The notes: a model not told the origin generated them from the letters alone. Numbered from the stretch's first letter, positions 45,345 through 55,979 are shown. The stretch: DNA of 64,000 nucleotides from FEN-1279 sp964400285 (GCA_964400285.1 CAYNTK010000005.1:62001-126000), one strand, 5' to 3'. Made by a program: numbers and translations.

Positions 45345-45378
45345 TAAAAAAATCCCTGACGAATTTAATCATCAAGGA
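45345..45378 (-). terminator. Terminator of the tRNA transcript
   Basis: On the minus strand TCCTTGATGA (45378-45369) pairs with TCGTCAGGGA (45362-45353), with two G-U pairs, followed by seven T residues. It begins 8 bp after the 3' end of the tRNA. Confidence 0.75.
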
Positions 45379-45385
45379 CTTTATG

Positions 45386-45471
45386 TGCTCGAGATCGGAA
45401 TCGAACCGATACCGACTTTACAGCCGACAGGATTTTAAGTCCTGCGCGTCTACCAGTTCCGCCACTCGAGC
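45386..45471 (-). tRNA. tRNA-Leu (anticodon UAA)
   Basis: The minus strand reads GCTCGAGTGGCGGAACTGG and so on, an 86-nt tRNA with a 7-bp acceptor stem (GCTCGAG/CTCGAGC) and discriminator A. The anticodon arm is CAGGA-CTTAAAA-TCCTG, giving anticodon TAA (decodes UUA). A long variable arm (TCGGCTGTAAAGTCGGT) marks a class II tRNA, and the T arm is ATCGGTTCGATTCCGAT. The 3' CCA is not encoded (CA followed by CATAAA), so a CCA-adding enzyme is needed. Confidence 0.97.
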
Positions 45472-45738
45472 TGAAATATAGTATATTCTTTTAGGATTAC
45501 TAAATTAACAAATTTTTTAAATCATTTCACTATAAAAATACAGTTGATTTTAATTTTCTTTTATTATGAATTTTAGTTAATTACTAAACTCGATAAACAT
45601 ATATTTAAAGTTGAACTTTATTTGTTTAAATTTTTTTGTTCTTTCAGCACCACACGTTGTGATTTGTGCTATTTATATTTATTTAAGATAACTTTTTAAA
45701 TAAATCGAATTAAGATTTTTATAAAAAAAATTCTTGAT

Positions 45739-47715
45739 TTAAGGTAAACTTAAGAGTTTATGTTCGATTAGCCAATTTGTAGTTTGTATCATCGAGTAAG
45801 TATATACTTTCATACTATCAGCAAGGTTTTTATTTTCGTTTATATAATTTGTAATATCTTTATTTTTGTATTTGTAAAGTGCGTCATTTTCGCCATCTCT
45901 CATTATTAAATAATATTCATCATTTATACATCCAAATTTATTATCAGATGAAAAAAAAGCAAATTGCCTTTTTTCTTTTCTAAGGTCAATACCTAAAGTA
46001 TTATTGGTATAAGAGAGATTCAAGAACCCCATTAATGTAGGAAACAGGTCAATTTGCAACCCAACATTATTATATTTTTCAGGTTTAATTATTTCGGGTG
46101 AATAGAATATCATAGGAGAATGAAAATAGGATAAAGGGACATCATAAGTTGGGTCAAAGTTTTGACCATGGTCAGCAATAATGACAAAAATAGTATTGTT
46201 AAACCATTCTTGAGTTGAAGAATTTTTAAAAAACTCAGAAAATGACCAGTCTGTATATTCAAAAAGTTGATTATATCCATCGGTTGCAGTTGGTTTGAAA
46301 ATCGTTTGTTTTGGTAATGCCAAAGATTCGTGAGTAGAAATCGTTAGAAAAACTGCAAGAAAGGGTTTTTCTTTTGAAATTTCAGTAAGTTTTGGTATTG
46401 AAAATTGAAACATAGTGTTATCGTGAACACCCCATTCAGTAGTTTCTGATTCTTTCGGGTAATCTTCCTGTCCAATAATTTTATCGAATTCATTATTTGA
46501 TAAAAAGCTATTCATATTATCGAACTGTTTATCTCCTGAGCAAAAGAAAATGTTGTAGTAGCCATATTTATGAAGAACATTTGAAATGCCCGAAAGTTTT
46601 TGACCATTTACGATAGGAGAAGCAAATGGTTTTGTGTTTAATATTGATGGGAGTGAAAACAAAGTTGAAAAAACACCATTATACGTATGCATTCCAGCAG
46701 TATAAATATTATCGAAAGTAGCCGAAACATTAGCAAGACTATCGAGAAAAGGCATAAAATTTACATCACTTCTATATCGCTTCATTTGAAAAGCACTTAA
46801 ACTTTCTACAATAAAAATCACGACGTTTCGTTTATTAGAGTTTGAATCAAACTTAATATCTCTTGCAATAGGTGACTCATATTTTTGCTCAATATTTAAA
46901 TATTTTTGAGTGTTTTGAATTGCTTGTCTATCACTGAAAATTTTAGGGTTTTTTGCTTTATAACTTTCGAAAAACGTAAATACTGGATTTAAACCAAGCT
47001 GATTTGGAAATGAGTATTCGAATATGAAAGCATCAGCAATTCTAAGAGGAAAAACTTTATAATTTATATTTCCCCTTATACCGTTAAAAAGTAAAAAACC
47101 AAAAATAAGAAATAAAATTATTTTTGTATAAATTCTATTATTTGTAAACCGACCTGATAAAATTGTTTTATTTGCAAGAATTTTTATCCACCAGCAAAAT
47201 CCAAAAGAGATAATGAGAAATAAAAAAACGTAAGGGTAATATGTAAAAGAGGAAAATCTTGATTTAATCATTAATTCTAAATCTTCCGTCCAGTTAAGAA
47301 TGCTGTTAGTTAAACGGGAATTAAAATATCCAAAAAAAGGTAAATCTGTGGAATGTATTGCGATAGCAAAGCTATAGAAAACAAATAATAAAAAAATTGA
47401 TAAATAATTAAAAATTTTACTCGTAGAAGGTATAAAATAACCGAGAAATAAAAATAAAAACGGAAGTGTCAAAATATATGAATTTACAGACATGTCGAAA
47501 AGACTACCTCGATTTAGAAATGCGAAAATTATGTAACTGTTAGGAACATTTGTTGTTTGCTCAAAATACTGAAGAAGCAAAACTAATCTAAAAATTGCAA
47601 ATAACATCATCCCAGATAAAAAAACTAAAACAAGGAAAGTTATTTGAGTAGGAATTTTAATACTATTAACATTATCTTTAAAGTGTTTTTTTACATCAGA
47701 GTTTATTTTTTCCAA
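45739..47715 (-). CDS. LTA synthase family membrane phosphoglycerol-transferase-like protein
   Basis: A 658-residue protein with about five N-terminal transmembrane helices (residues ~20-215) and a large extracytoplasmic alkaline-phosphatase-fold domain (about 280-600). Motifs are VVIFIVESLSAFQMKRY (nucleophile region), AGMHTYNGVFSTLFSLPS, TEWGVHDNTMFQF and IADHGQNFDP, which match the LTA synthase-like branch of the sulfatase superfamily. The usual nucleophile Thr appears as Ser here. In Gram-negatives such proteins add phosphoglycerol, phosphoethanolamine or similar groups to glycans. The start is TTG at 47715. The substrate is unknown. Confidence 0.85.
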   Translation of the reverse strand: MEKINSDVKKHFKDNVNSIKIPTQITFLVLVFLSGMMLFAIFRLVLLLQYFEQTTNVPNSYIIFAFLNRGSLFDMSVNSYILTLPFLFLFLGYFIPSTSKIFNYLSIFLLFVFYSFAIAIHSTDLPFFGYFNSRLTNSILNWTEDLELMIKSRFSSFTYYPYVFLFLIISFGFCWWIKILANKTILSGRFTNNRIYTKIILFLIFGFLLFNGIRGNINYKVFPLRIADAFIFEYSFPNQLGLNPVFTFFESYKAKNPKIFSDRQAIQNTQKYLNIEQKYESPIARDIKFDSNSNKRNVVIFIVESLSAFQMKRYRSDVNFMPFLDSLANVSATFDNIYTAGMHTYNGVFSTLFSLPSILNTKPFASPIVNGQKLSGISNVLHKYGYYNIFFCSGDKQFDNMNSFLSNNEFDKIIGQEDYPKESETTEWGVHDNTMFQFSIPKLTEISKEKPFLAVFLTISTHESLALPKQTIFKPTATDGYNQLFEYTDWSFSEFFKNSSTQEWFNNTIFVIIADHGQNFDPTYDVPLSYFHSPMIFYSPEIIKPEKYNNVGLQIDLFPTLMGFLNLSYTNNTLGIDLRKEKRQFAFFSSDNKFGCINDEYYLIMRDGENDALYKYKNKDITNYINENKNLADSMKVYTYSMIQTTNWLIEHKLLSLP

Positions 47716-47910
47716 TAATGTCTTGTATTTTTTAGTTTTTTTATAAAATTTAAAATTAATTTACATAAATTTTACAATAGTATCAAACCTAATAAAACTT
47801 TGCCGTAAAAAACTAAATAAAGAATAATGTTTCATAAATATTTGCAATTATATAAATTTAATTTTTAATTTAATTGAGTTAGGGAATATATTTTACTTTT
47901 GATATAAATG

Positions 47911-47946
47911 AAAAATCCGATGATAAAACAACATCATCGGATTTTT
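47911..47946 (-). terminator. Rho-independent terminator of nrdJ
   Basis: AAAAATCCGATGAT (47911-47924) and ATCATCGGATTTTT (47933-47946) form a perfect 14-bp stem around an 8-nt loop, with T runs on both strands. It sits 25 bp past the nrdJ stop. Confidence 0.92.
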
Positions 47947-47970
47947 TTATTAACTTAATATAAATATTTT

Positions 47971-50900
47971 TTAAGAGCAGCCGCTTGTAGAACCGCAAGT
48001 CATGCATTTCAGGCAGGTTCCGTTTCTGACCATTGTAGATTGTCCGCATTCCTGACATATATCACCCGTATAACCTTTTAAAATTGCTTCCTGAATGATT
48101 GCTTTTTCCGAACTTGTTTCTTTTGGAACAGCTTTTATGCTAACGGTTAGTTGAGGAGCTGCTTTAACTTCCTTCGGTGGTTTTTTATCTTTTGTAATTT
48201 TCTCTTCTATTATTCTTTCACTGTAAATTTCTTCCTCGTCAAACTCTATATCTTCATCCATTTTTGCAAGCGAATCTACTGGACTTATTTTTATATTTTC
48301 TTCGGGAATATGGGCAAGGTCATATCTACCAAGGTAAGTAACAGCAAGTTCACGGAAAATATAATCTATAATGGAAGTAGTCATTTTAATATTTGGATTT
48401 CCCACAACAATACCATTAGGTTCGAATCTTGTATAGATAAAGGCATCTGTAAATTCTTCAAGCGGGACACCATGTTGCAAACCAAGAGATACTGCAATAG
48501 CAAAACAGTTCATCAAACTTCTGAATGCCGCTCCTTCTCTATGCATATCTATAAATATTTCACCAAGTTGTCCATTATCATATTCACCTGTTCTTAAATA
48601 TACGGAATGATTTCCAATTTTAGCTTTTTGCGTATATCCTTTCCTTCTATACGGAAGTTTTCTTCTCTTTGCAATATATCTATGAATAATTCTTTCAGCA
48701 ACTTTTACTATATCGCTACTACCAGTAGTTACTTCAGAGCTATCTTTTTCTTCAAATTCGAATTCATCTAAACTTGAAACTGTATTAAGCGGTTGAGAAA
48801 GTTTAGAACCATCTCTATATAATGCATTTGCTTTTAGGCATAAAGACCAAGAGAGCATATATGCATTTTTGATATCTTCAATGGATGCTGTGTTGGGTAG
48901 ATTAATCGTTTTTGAAATCGAACCCGAGATAAAGGGTTGTGCTGCTGCCATAATTTTAATGTGAGCTTCGGGTTGAATATATCGTGTTCCCTTTTTACCG
49001 CATTTATTTGCACAATCAAAAATTGGGTAATGCTCTTTTTTCAAATGTGGTGCTCCCTCGATTGTCATCGTTCCGCAGATATAATCATTTGCTTCTTCTA
49101 TTTGTTCTTTAGTAAAGCCAAGCCCTTTTAATATACTAAAATTAAAATCGTCAAGTTGTTCATCGGTAAATCCTAATACATTTTTACAAAATGATGGATC
49201 TAAAACAAATTTATTAAATGCAAAACTAATATCGAAAACGGAAGGAAGATTTTTTTCGATATTTTTAATAATTTCTTTAGTAAAACCTTTTTCTGTAAGA
49301 CTTTGAGGGTTAATATGTGGACATCCAATTAAAGAGCCGTTACCTTTTGTATATCTTATAATATCTTCTATTTCTCCATCTGTATAGCCGAGTTTCTTTA
49401 AAGCAAGAGGGACAGACTCGTTGATAATTTTGAAGTAACCCCCGCCTGCTAATTTTTTAAATTTTACCAGAGCAAAGTCTGGTTCAACACCAGTTGTATC
49501 ACAATCCATTAGTAATCCAATTGTTCCTGTTGGTGCAATTACGGTAACCTGAGCATTTCGGAAACCATATTTTTCTCCAAGCTCGAGTGCATTGTCGGAA
49601 TCCTCTCTTGCTGCTTCGAGTAAGTCATCAGGACAATATTTTTTACTAATTCCCATTGGATAAATGGAAAGGCCTTCGTATTCTTTTTTATTTACATTAT
49701 ATGCTGCTTTCCTGTGGTTTCTAATAACCCTCAGCATATTTGTTTTGTTTTCTTCGTATTTTGCAAATGTGCCTAACTCTTTTGCCATTTCAGCAGATGT
49801 AGCATAAGCTCTCATATGCATAATGGCTGTAACAGCTCCAGTAATGGCAAGAGCTTCTGGAGAATCATAAGGAATCCCCATAACCATAAGCATAGCACCG
49901 AGATTTGCGTAGCCAAGTCCGAGTGTTCTATAATCGTAAGATAATCTTGCAATATTTTTACTTGGGAATTGAGCCATTAATACGCTGATTTCAAGCGTAA
50001 TAGTCCATAATCTTGTTGCATGTCTGAATTTATCTATTTCAAAAGCTTCTTTATCAGCATCGTAAAATTTCATAAGATTAAGAGATGCAAGGTTACAAGC
50101 AGTATCATCGAGGAACATATATTCGCTACAAGGATTTGAAGCTCTGATTTCTCCACCGTTAGGACACGTATGCCATTCATTGATTGTAGTATGGAATTGA
50201 ATTCCAGGATCGGCACAAGCCCATGCTGAATAAGCTATTTGGTCCCAGAGTTTTCTTGCTTTTAGGACTTTTGATGGTCGAGGTTTTCTGTTTTCCTCTT
50301 TTGCTTTTTTTAATTCTACTCTCCAATATAAATTCCAGTTGTCATCCATCTGAACAGCTTTCATAAATTCATTTGTAGCTCTTACGCTATTATTAGAATT
50401 CTGTCCCGATACAGTCATATAAGCTTCTGAATTCCAATCTGTATTATATGTTGGGATATATATTTCTTTGAATCCTAATTTTGCAAGTTGAATAACTTTT
50501 TCGATATAATTTTCTGGTATAAAAACTTTTCTAGCGTCAGAAATTGCTTGAGCTAGCTGTTTATTTTTCTTCTTGTCGGTATTATCATCTTCAGGATGTC
50601 CAATGAAGCATGCTTTAAGAATTCTGTTTAGGTGCAAGTTTAATAATTTCGAACCAGCAACAAGTGCAGCGACTTTTTCTTCTTCAACAACTTTCCAGTT
50701 TATATACTCTTCTATATCTGGGTGGTCTAAATCAAGAGTAATCATTTTTGCGGCACGCCTTGTTGTTCCACCTGATTTTATCGCTCCTGCACTTCTATCC
50801 CCTATACGAAGGAATGACATTAAACCGGAAGATTTTCCTCCACCACTTAAAGACTCACCAGCGCCTCTAATATTCGAAAAGTTAGAGCCAGTTCCCGAAC

Positions 50901-51582
50901 CGTATTTAAAAAGTCTTGCTTCACGCACCCACAAGTCCATAATACCACCTTCATTCACAAGGTCATCATTTATGGATTGAATAAAGCAAGCGTGAGGTTG
51001 ACAGTGAGAGTAAGCATCTTCGGAAGCTGTTAATTCACCTGTGTCGGGATTAACGTAATAATGTCCTTGCGACGGCCCAGTAATTCCATATGCCCAGTTC
51101 AGACCTGTATTAAACCACTGTGGAGAATTTGGAGCTACAAATTGCATCGCAAGCATAAAGTAAATCTCGTTGTAATAATTAAAAGCATCTTCTTCGGAAT
51201 TAAAATATTTATATTTCCATCCCCAGTATGTCCAGCATCCTGCAAGACGATTGAACACTTGACGAGAATCATTTTCGTAAGTAAAGTTTTTTTCGTCAAC
51301 TGGATTTTCAACTTTTAATACATCTAACTCCGATTTACAAAGCCATTCAGGAACTCCTTCTTCACGAATTTTTTTTAAGTATTTAGGGACGCCTGCTTTT
51401 CTGAAATATTTTTGTGCGATAATGTCTGTAGCTACTTGTGACCAGTGTTTCGGAACTATTACATCATTCATTTCGAACACAGTAGAACCGTCTGGGTTTT
51501 TTATTACTGATGATCTTTTTTCATATTCAATTTTATTTAAACTCTCTTGTATGTCTTGTGTAAAAATTCTGTCAACCTTCAT
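47971..51582 (-). CDS. nrdJ: Adenosylcobalamin-dependent (class II) ribonucleotide reductase
   Basis: A 1203-residue enzyme that reduces ribonucleotides to deoxyribonucleotides using vitamin B12. Signatures are FVAPNSPQWFNTGLNWAYG, YGSGTGSNFSNIRGAGESLS, ASNPCSEYMFLDDTACNLAS (the NPCSE active-site loop) and APTGTIGLLMDCDTTGVEPD. The long insertions between them and the C-terminal zinc ribbon (CQECGQSTMVRNGTCLKC, then CGSTSGCS) are typical of the ~1200-residue NrdJ group, in which terminal cysteines re-reduce the active site. No NrdAB or NrdDG is nearby. No cobalamin riboswitch is seen upstream. Oxygen-independent function fits a facultative or anaerobic lifestyle. Confidence 0.96.
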   Translation of the reverse strand: MKVDRIFTQDIQESLNKIEYEKRSSVIKNPDGSTVFEMNDVIVPKHWSQVATDIIAQKYFRKAGVPKYLKKIREEGVPEWLCKSELDVLKVENPVDEKNFTYENDSRQVFNRLAGCWTYWGWKYKYFNSEEDAFNYYNEIYFMLAMQFVAPNSPQWFNTGLNWAYGITGPSQGHYYVNPDTGELTASEDAYSHCQPHACFIQSINDDLVNEGGIMDLWVREARLFKYGSGTGSNFSNIRGAGESLSGGGKSSGLMSFLRIGDRSAGAIKSGGTTRRAAKMITLDLDHPDIEEYINWKVVEEEKVAALVAGSKLLNLHLNRILKACFIGHPEDDNTDKKKNKQLAQAISDARKVFIPENYIEKVIQLAKLGFKEIYIPTYNTDWNSEAYMTVSGQNSNNSVRATNEFMKAVQMDDNWNLYWRVELKKAKEENRKPRPSKVLKARKLWDQIAYSAWACADPGIQFHTTINEWHTCPNGGEIRASNPCSEYMFLDDTACNLASLNLMKFYDADKEAFEIDKFRHATRLWTITLEISVLMAQFPSKNIARLSYDYRTLGLGYANLGAMLMVMGIPYDSPEALAITGAVTAIMHMRAYATSAEMAKELGTFAKYEENKTNMLRVIRNHRKAAYNVNKKEYEGLSIYPMGISKKYCPDDLLEAAREDSDNALELGEKYGFRNAQVTVIAPTGTIGLLMDCDTTGVEPDFALVKFKKLAGGGYFKIINESVPLALKKLGYTDGEIEDIIRYTKGNGSLIGCPHINPQSLTEKGFTKEIIKNIEKNLPSVFDISFAFNKFVLDPSFCKNVLGFTDEQLDDFNFSILKGLGFTKEQIEEANDYICGTMTIEGAPHLKKEHYPIFDCANKCGKKGTRYIQPEAHIKIMAAAQPFISGSISKTINLPNTASIEDIKNAYMLSWSLCLKANALYRDGSKLSQPLNTVSSLDEFEFEEKDSSEVTTGSSDIVKVAERIIHRYIAKRRKLPYRRKGYTQKAKIGNHSVYLRTGEYDNGQLGEIFIDMHREGAAFRSLMNCFAIAVSLGLQHGVPLEEFTDAFIYTRFEPNGIVVGNPNIKMTTSIIDYIFRELAVTYLGRYDLAHIPEENIKISPVDSLAKMDEDIEFDEEEIYSERIIEEKITKDKKPPKEVKAAPQLTVSIKAVPKETSSEKAIIQEAILKGYTGDICQECGQSTMVRNGTCLKCMTCGSTSGCS

Positions 51583-51889
51583 TATTCATAAAATATTTTT
51601 TGGTTCTGAAAACAATTTTTTCTCTTATAAAAATTCCGATTTTAAGTTTTAGAAATGAACTTATCAAAATTACAATTAATAAATTTTAAAATCAAATTTA
51701 TTTTTAATATTTTTTATTTTTTTTGAAAATTTTTTTCTTGCTTTTTATTATTTTTTTTCAGGTTAAAAAATTTTTTAAAAAATTTCGTGCCAAAAAATTA
51801 TATTGTATTTTTTTTTAAGTTTTTTACATATAATAATTATACTATTTTAATACTTCATATTATAATTTTTATAATTTTAACAAGTTAGT
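51583..51889. other. 307-bp very AT-rich divergent intergenic region
   Basis: Between nrdJ and the YfhO-like gene the sequence is almost all A and T, with repeated runs of seven to ten T or A residues around 51700-51830. Such tracts bend DNA and can act as UP elements or binding sites for nucleoid proteins. No B12-box, NrdR box or other element is recognised. Confidence 0.45.
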
Positions 51890-54457
51890 ATGGCAAAATC
51901 AAAAAGTTCGCAAGTAAAACACCAAACAAAAGTAGTTCAATCGGGTAAGCAAGGGTTAAATCTCGAATTTTTTACATCAGATGAAATTAAAATAAGATTA
52001 ATTTTAATTGCAATAATATTTCTTGCAATTTCAATTTTTTTCTGGAAAGGTATATTCGAAGGGAAAATATTCGCATCGGCGGATAACCTTTCCCCGCTTA
52101 GCTTTAAGACGTTTTTAGATGATGCAAAAGCTCAGGGAATTTTTCCGCTTTGGCTTCCTTATATATTCATGGGTATGCCTTCTTTAGCTTCTCTGACAAC
52201 TGCCTTACCTGCGATTCATAATATTTTTTCGTATATATGGGATAGTATACTTTCGGGTTTTTCTGGTGGTAATTTATTTATGCTAACTTTACCATATTAT
52301 TTTCTTTTTGCAGTATCATTATTCTTTTATATTCGATATAAATTTAAAAACAACCTAATTGCTTTGTATTGTTCATTGATGGGAGTGTTTGCGACAGGTA
52401 TCATACAATTAATTATAGTAGGTCATCATACAAAAATGATGACGTTTTCTTTTTTTCCTTTAATAATGTTGTTTCTCGATAAACTGATAGACTCTGAAGA
52501 TGAAAATATTTATAAAACAATGCTAAACTTTGGTTTGCTTGCGGTTCTTGTTTTCTTACAGTTACATTTTCATCATATACAAATGCTTTTTTACTCATAT
52601 ATGATGATTGGAATATATATTTTATATAGGGTGATATTTAGTTTGATAAAAAAGATTAACGTAAAAAAGATTATCAGAGCTTTTGTATTGTTGATTGTTG
52701 CAGTTCTTTTTGCATTATCTATGGATGCGGATGTAATTTTATCTGTAAAAGAATATAATAAATATTCTATAAGGGGTGAATCGAGTATAGTTTCTAAATC
52801 CGATCCTCAAAAAAAAGATGATAAGCCTTTAAGTTATGAATATGCTACGAATTGGTCATTTAGTCCTGGAGAAATGCTAACTTTTATTGTTCCTCATTAT
52901 TATGGGTTTGGAAATGTAGAGGTAAATGGTCAAAGGACAAATCTATATTGGGGACAGATGCCTTTTACGGATTCTCCTGTTTACTTTGGTGTAATAACTT
53001 TTCTTTTTGCTGTTGTAGGTATAGTGTTAAATTTTAGAAAAAATAATTTCGTTCAGGCACTTTCAATTATCATATTTATTTTTATGTTATTATCTTTCGG
53101 TCGAACTTTTCCAATAGTGTATAATTTATTCTATGAACATATGCCATTTTTTAGCAGTTTTAGAGCCCCTGTTATGATTCATTATTATATAGATCTTGCG
53201 TTTGTTATATTAGCTGGTTTCGGGTTGAAATCAATTTGGGATAACTTCAAAGAAGACACAAGTCGAGAAAAGCTTAAAAAATTAAGCCTTATACTTGGTT
53301 CCATAGCAGGTTTGATGCTATTGATTTCTTTTTTTGGTTTTGAAAATTCTTACACAAATGCGGTTGCGAATAGTCCTTTAGTTGAAAAGTTAAAATCTCA
53401 AGGAGCTAACGCACAGCAAATTTCTCAATACGTTAAACAGGTTTCTACACTTGCGTATAAAAATGCAGTAAGTGATTTAATGTTGCATTCCTTTTTACTA
53501 ATAATTGTTATTGCAATGTTGTATTTATTATCCATTAGGAAAATAACGCTACCAATGTTTATGATTGTCGTCATAATAATTGCTTTGTTTGATATTTTAA
53601 ATGTTAGTGCAAAAACATTGCATTGGGATGAAAAATCACAGAAAGACAGCTATATTTCTGAAACAGATTATACAAGATGGATATTGAATAAAGAGCCAGA
53701 AACTTACCAATATAGAGTTGCGGAATTTAGTAAAGGTTCGTTAGTAACTTCTAATAATCTTGCATATTTCAGATTACACGGTTTTAATGGTTATCAAGGT
53801 GCTAAAATCAGGATTTATCAGGATGCTATTGATGTAGTCGGTGGAGAAAATCCATTTTTACTTGGACTTGCTAATGTGAAATACATAATATCGGATGCTC
53901 CAATTAAAGATACTAACTCATATCTTGAAGTTTATAAGGGTAAGAGCATTGTATACCAAAATAAATTCTCTATGCCAAGAGCTTTTTTTGTAAATGAATA
54001 TAAGGTAGAATCAGGTTTGAATATTTTACAAAATATAAGGGATGCAAAATTCAATCCATATACCACAGCATATCTTGAAAAGGACATTAATAAAAAAATA
54101 GATTTGCCAGATTCAACAGTATCAGCAAAAATAACTAAATTTAATATACATAATATTGAATACGAGGTAAACGCGAGCGGAAATAATCTTTTGGTATTAA
54201 ACGAAATCTATTATCCAGCAGGTTGGAAAGCTTATATAGACGGACAGGAGACGGAATTTTATAAGACTAATTATATATTAAGATCGATAGTAGTTCCCCA
54301 AGGGAAACATAAAATTGAATTTATTTTTCGCCCTGATTCTTATTATCTTGGTAAAAATGTAAGTATCGGAGCAAATTTAGTTCTAATATTTATATTATTT
54401 GTAAGCGGAATAGGAGTTTACAAACAAAGGAAGAATGATAAAATGAAAACGAATTAA
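51890..54457 (+). CDS. YfhO-like polytopic membrane protein
   Basis: An 855-residue membrane protein. About twelve helices lie in the first ~600 residues (e.g. IRLILIAIIFLAISIFFWKG, YYFLFAVSLFFYIRY). The GT-C-like early loop has SADNLSPLSFKTFL and WLPYIFMGMPSLASLT, and VILSVKEYNKYSIRGES is a further YfhO-like string. The C-terminal extracytoplasmic domain (about 640-820) contains NLLVLNEIYYPAGWKAYIDG and RSIVVPQGKHKIEFIFRPDS, characteristic of YfhO family proteins. In Firmicutes YfhO proteins glycosylate teichoic acids; here the acceptor is unknown. It lies 10 bp before the biotin carboxylase gene. Confidence 0.82.
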   Translation: MAKSKSSQVKHQTKVVQSGKQGLNLEFFTSDEIKIRLILIAIIFLAISIFFWKGIFEGKIFASADNLSPLSFKTFLDDAKAQGIFPLWLPYIFMGMPSLASLTTALPAIHNIFSYIWDSILSGFSGGNLFMLTLPYYFLFAVSLFFYIRYKFKNNLIALYCSLMGVFATGIIQLIIVGHHTKMMTFSFFPLIMLFLDKLIDSEDENIYKTMLNFGLLAVLVFLQLHFHHIQMLFYSYMMIGIYILYRVIFSLIKKINVKKIIRAFVLLIVAVLFALSMDADVILSVKEYNKYSIRGESSIVSKSDPQKKDDKPLSYEYATNWSFSPGEMLTFIVPHYYGFGNVEVNGQRTNLYWGQMPFTDSPVYFGVITFLFAVVGIVLNFRKNNFVQALSIIIFIFMLLSFGRTFPIVYNLFYEHMPFFSSFRAPVMIHYYIDLAFVILAGFGLKSIWDNFKEDTSREKLKKLSLILGSIAGLMLLISFFGFENSYTNAVANSPLVEKLKSQGANAQQISQYVKQVSTLAYKNAVSDLMLHSFLLIIVIAMLYLLSIRKITLPMFMIVVIIIALFDILNVSAKTLHWDEKSQKDSYISETDYTRWILNKEPETYQYRVAEFSKGSLVTSNNLAYFRLHGFNGYQGAKIRIYQDAIDVVGGENPFLLGLANVKYIISDAPIKDTNSYLEVYKGKSIVYQNKFSMPRAFFVNEYKVESGLNILQNIRDAKFNPYTTAYLEKDINKKIDLPDSTVSAKITKFNIHNIEYEVNASGNNLLVLNEIYYPAGWKAYIDGQETEFYKTNYILRSIVVPQGKHKIEFIFRPDSYYLGKNVSIGANLVLIFILFVSGIGVYKQRKNDKMKTN

Positions 54458-54467
54458 TTGAATTTTT

Positions 54468-55979
54468 ATGATAAAAAAAATCTTAATAGCTAACAGAGGA
54501 GAAATAGCAGTAAGAATTATTACAACTGCAAAAGAAATGGGAATAAAGACAGTTGCTGTATATTCAGATTTTGATAAATATTCGCTATATACAAAACTTG
54601 CAGATGAAGTTTATCACATAGGAGAATCTCCTGCTTCAAAAAGTTATCTCCTTGCAGAAAAAATTATAAGTATTGCAAAGAAATCTGGTAGTGATGCAAT
54701 ACATCCGGGATATGGTTTTTTATCGGAAAGAAGTATATTTGCTAAAATGTGTCTCGATGAAAACATAAAATTCATCGGACCACATCACACTGCAATTGAA
54801 AATCTTGGTAGTAAGACAAAAGCAAAACAACTTGCTGTAAAACATAAAGTTCCAGTGGTATCAGGAACGGAGCGTGCCATCACTGATTTTGAAGAAGCAC
54901 AAAAAATTGCAGATGATATTGGTTATCCAGTTATGATAAAAGCATCTGCTGGTGGAGGTGGAAAAGGTATGAGGGTTGTAAAGACGGAAGAAGAACTTGA
55001 AAGCTCTTTGCGTATGGCACAGAATGAAGCTCGCTCATCTTTCGGAGATGACAGTGTATTCATAGAGAAATATGTTGACTCTCCAAGGCATATTGAATTT
55101 CAAATTCTTGTAGATGAATATGGGAATGCAGTTCATCTTGGTGAAAGAGAATGTTCGATGCAAAGACGTCATCAAAAGATTATAGAAGAAACACCTTCAA
55201 CAATAATGGATGATAATTTAAGAAATGAAATGGGTGAATGTGCAAAGAGAATTGCTCTTGCTTCGGGATATACGAATGCCGGTACAGTGGAATTTATGGT
55301 AGATAATAATAAAAATTTTTATTTTCTCGAGGTCAATACAAGATTACAGGTAGAGCATCCCATCACAGAAATGAGGACAGGGTTGGATTTAGTAGCGGAG
55401 CAAATAAAAATTGCATCTGGAGAGAAATTATCTTTGAAACAAGAAGATGTAAAGTTTAAGGGTGCTTCTATTGAATGCAGAATTTGTGCAGAGGACCCCG
55501 ATAATAACTTTTTACCATCAACGGGAAAATTAAATTACATTTTCCGTGTTCTGGGAAACGGAATGCGAGAGGATACGGGAATAGAACAGGGAAATGAAAT
55601 TTCAATTTATTATGATTCGATGATTTCAAAACTAATTTCTTATGGAGCAAATCGACAAACTGCAATTCTTAAAATGAAAAGAGCTTTAAAAGATTATAAA
55701 ATTGTAGGCGTAAAAACTAATATTAATTTTCTTTTAAGTTTACTCGAGTGTGATGCTTTTATAAATGGAGAATATAACACTCAATACGTCGAGAAATATT
55801 TCCTTCCCGAATTAAAAAATAAAAAAATCGAAATTGATAAAGATACCGAAATAGCATCATCTTTATCTTCAATATTATTCAAGGTATCAATTCAAGAAAA
55901 ACCTATGATTAAATCAACATCTAAAAAATCGATTGGAACAAACAATTGGTATAAGAAGAAAATGGAGGTTGGAAAATGA
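54468..55979 (+). CDS. Biotin carboxylase subunit of an acyl-CoA carboxylase
   Basis: A 503-residue ATP-grasp enzyme that carboxylates biotin on a carrier protein. Visible motifs are IANRGEIAVRIITTAKEMGI, AIHPGYGFLSE, SAGGGGKGMRVV (ATP-grasp glycine loop), ERECSMQRRHQKIIEE and LEVNTRLQVEHPITEM. It is ~50 residues longer at the C terminus than AccC of fatty-acid synthesis, closer to subunits of propionyl-CoA or similar carboxylases. It overlaps the biotin carrier gene by 4 bp (ATGA). No carboxyltransferase gene is in the window, so the substrate CoA ester cannot be set. Confidence 0.93.
   Translation: MIKKILIANRGEIAVRIITTAKEMGIKTVAVYSDFDKYSLYTKLADEVYHIGESPASKSYLLAEKIISIAKKSGSDAIHPGYGFLSERSIFAKMCLDENIKFIGPHHTAIENLGSKTKAKQLAVKHKVPVVSGTERAITDFEEAQKIADDIGYPVMIKASAGGGGKGMRVVKTEEELESSLRMAQNEARSSFGDDSVFIEKYVDSPRHIEFQILVDEYGNAVHLGERECSMQRRHQKIIEETPSTIMDDNLRNEMGECAKRIALASGYTNAGTVEFMVDNNKNFYFLEVNTRLQVEHPITEMRTGLDLVAEQIKIASGEKLSLKQEDVKFKGASIECRICAEDPDNNFLPSTGKLNYIFRVLGNGMREDTGIEQGNEISIYYDSMISKLISYGANRQTAILKMKRALKDYKIVGVKTNINFLLSLLECDAFINGEYNTQYVEKYFLPELKNKKIEIDKDTEIASSLSSILFKVSIQEKPMIKSTSKKSIGTNNWYKKKMEVGK

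Noticed and set aside
51583..51889. Possible cobalamin riboswitch upstream of nrdJ
   Set aside because: No B12-box or paired stems are visible on the minus strand; the gap is almost entirely A/T runs.
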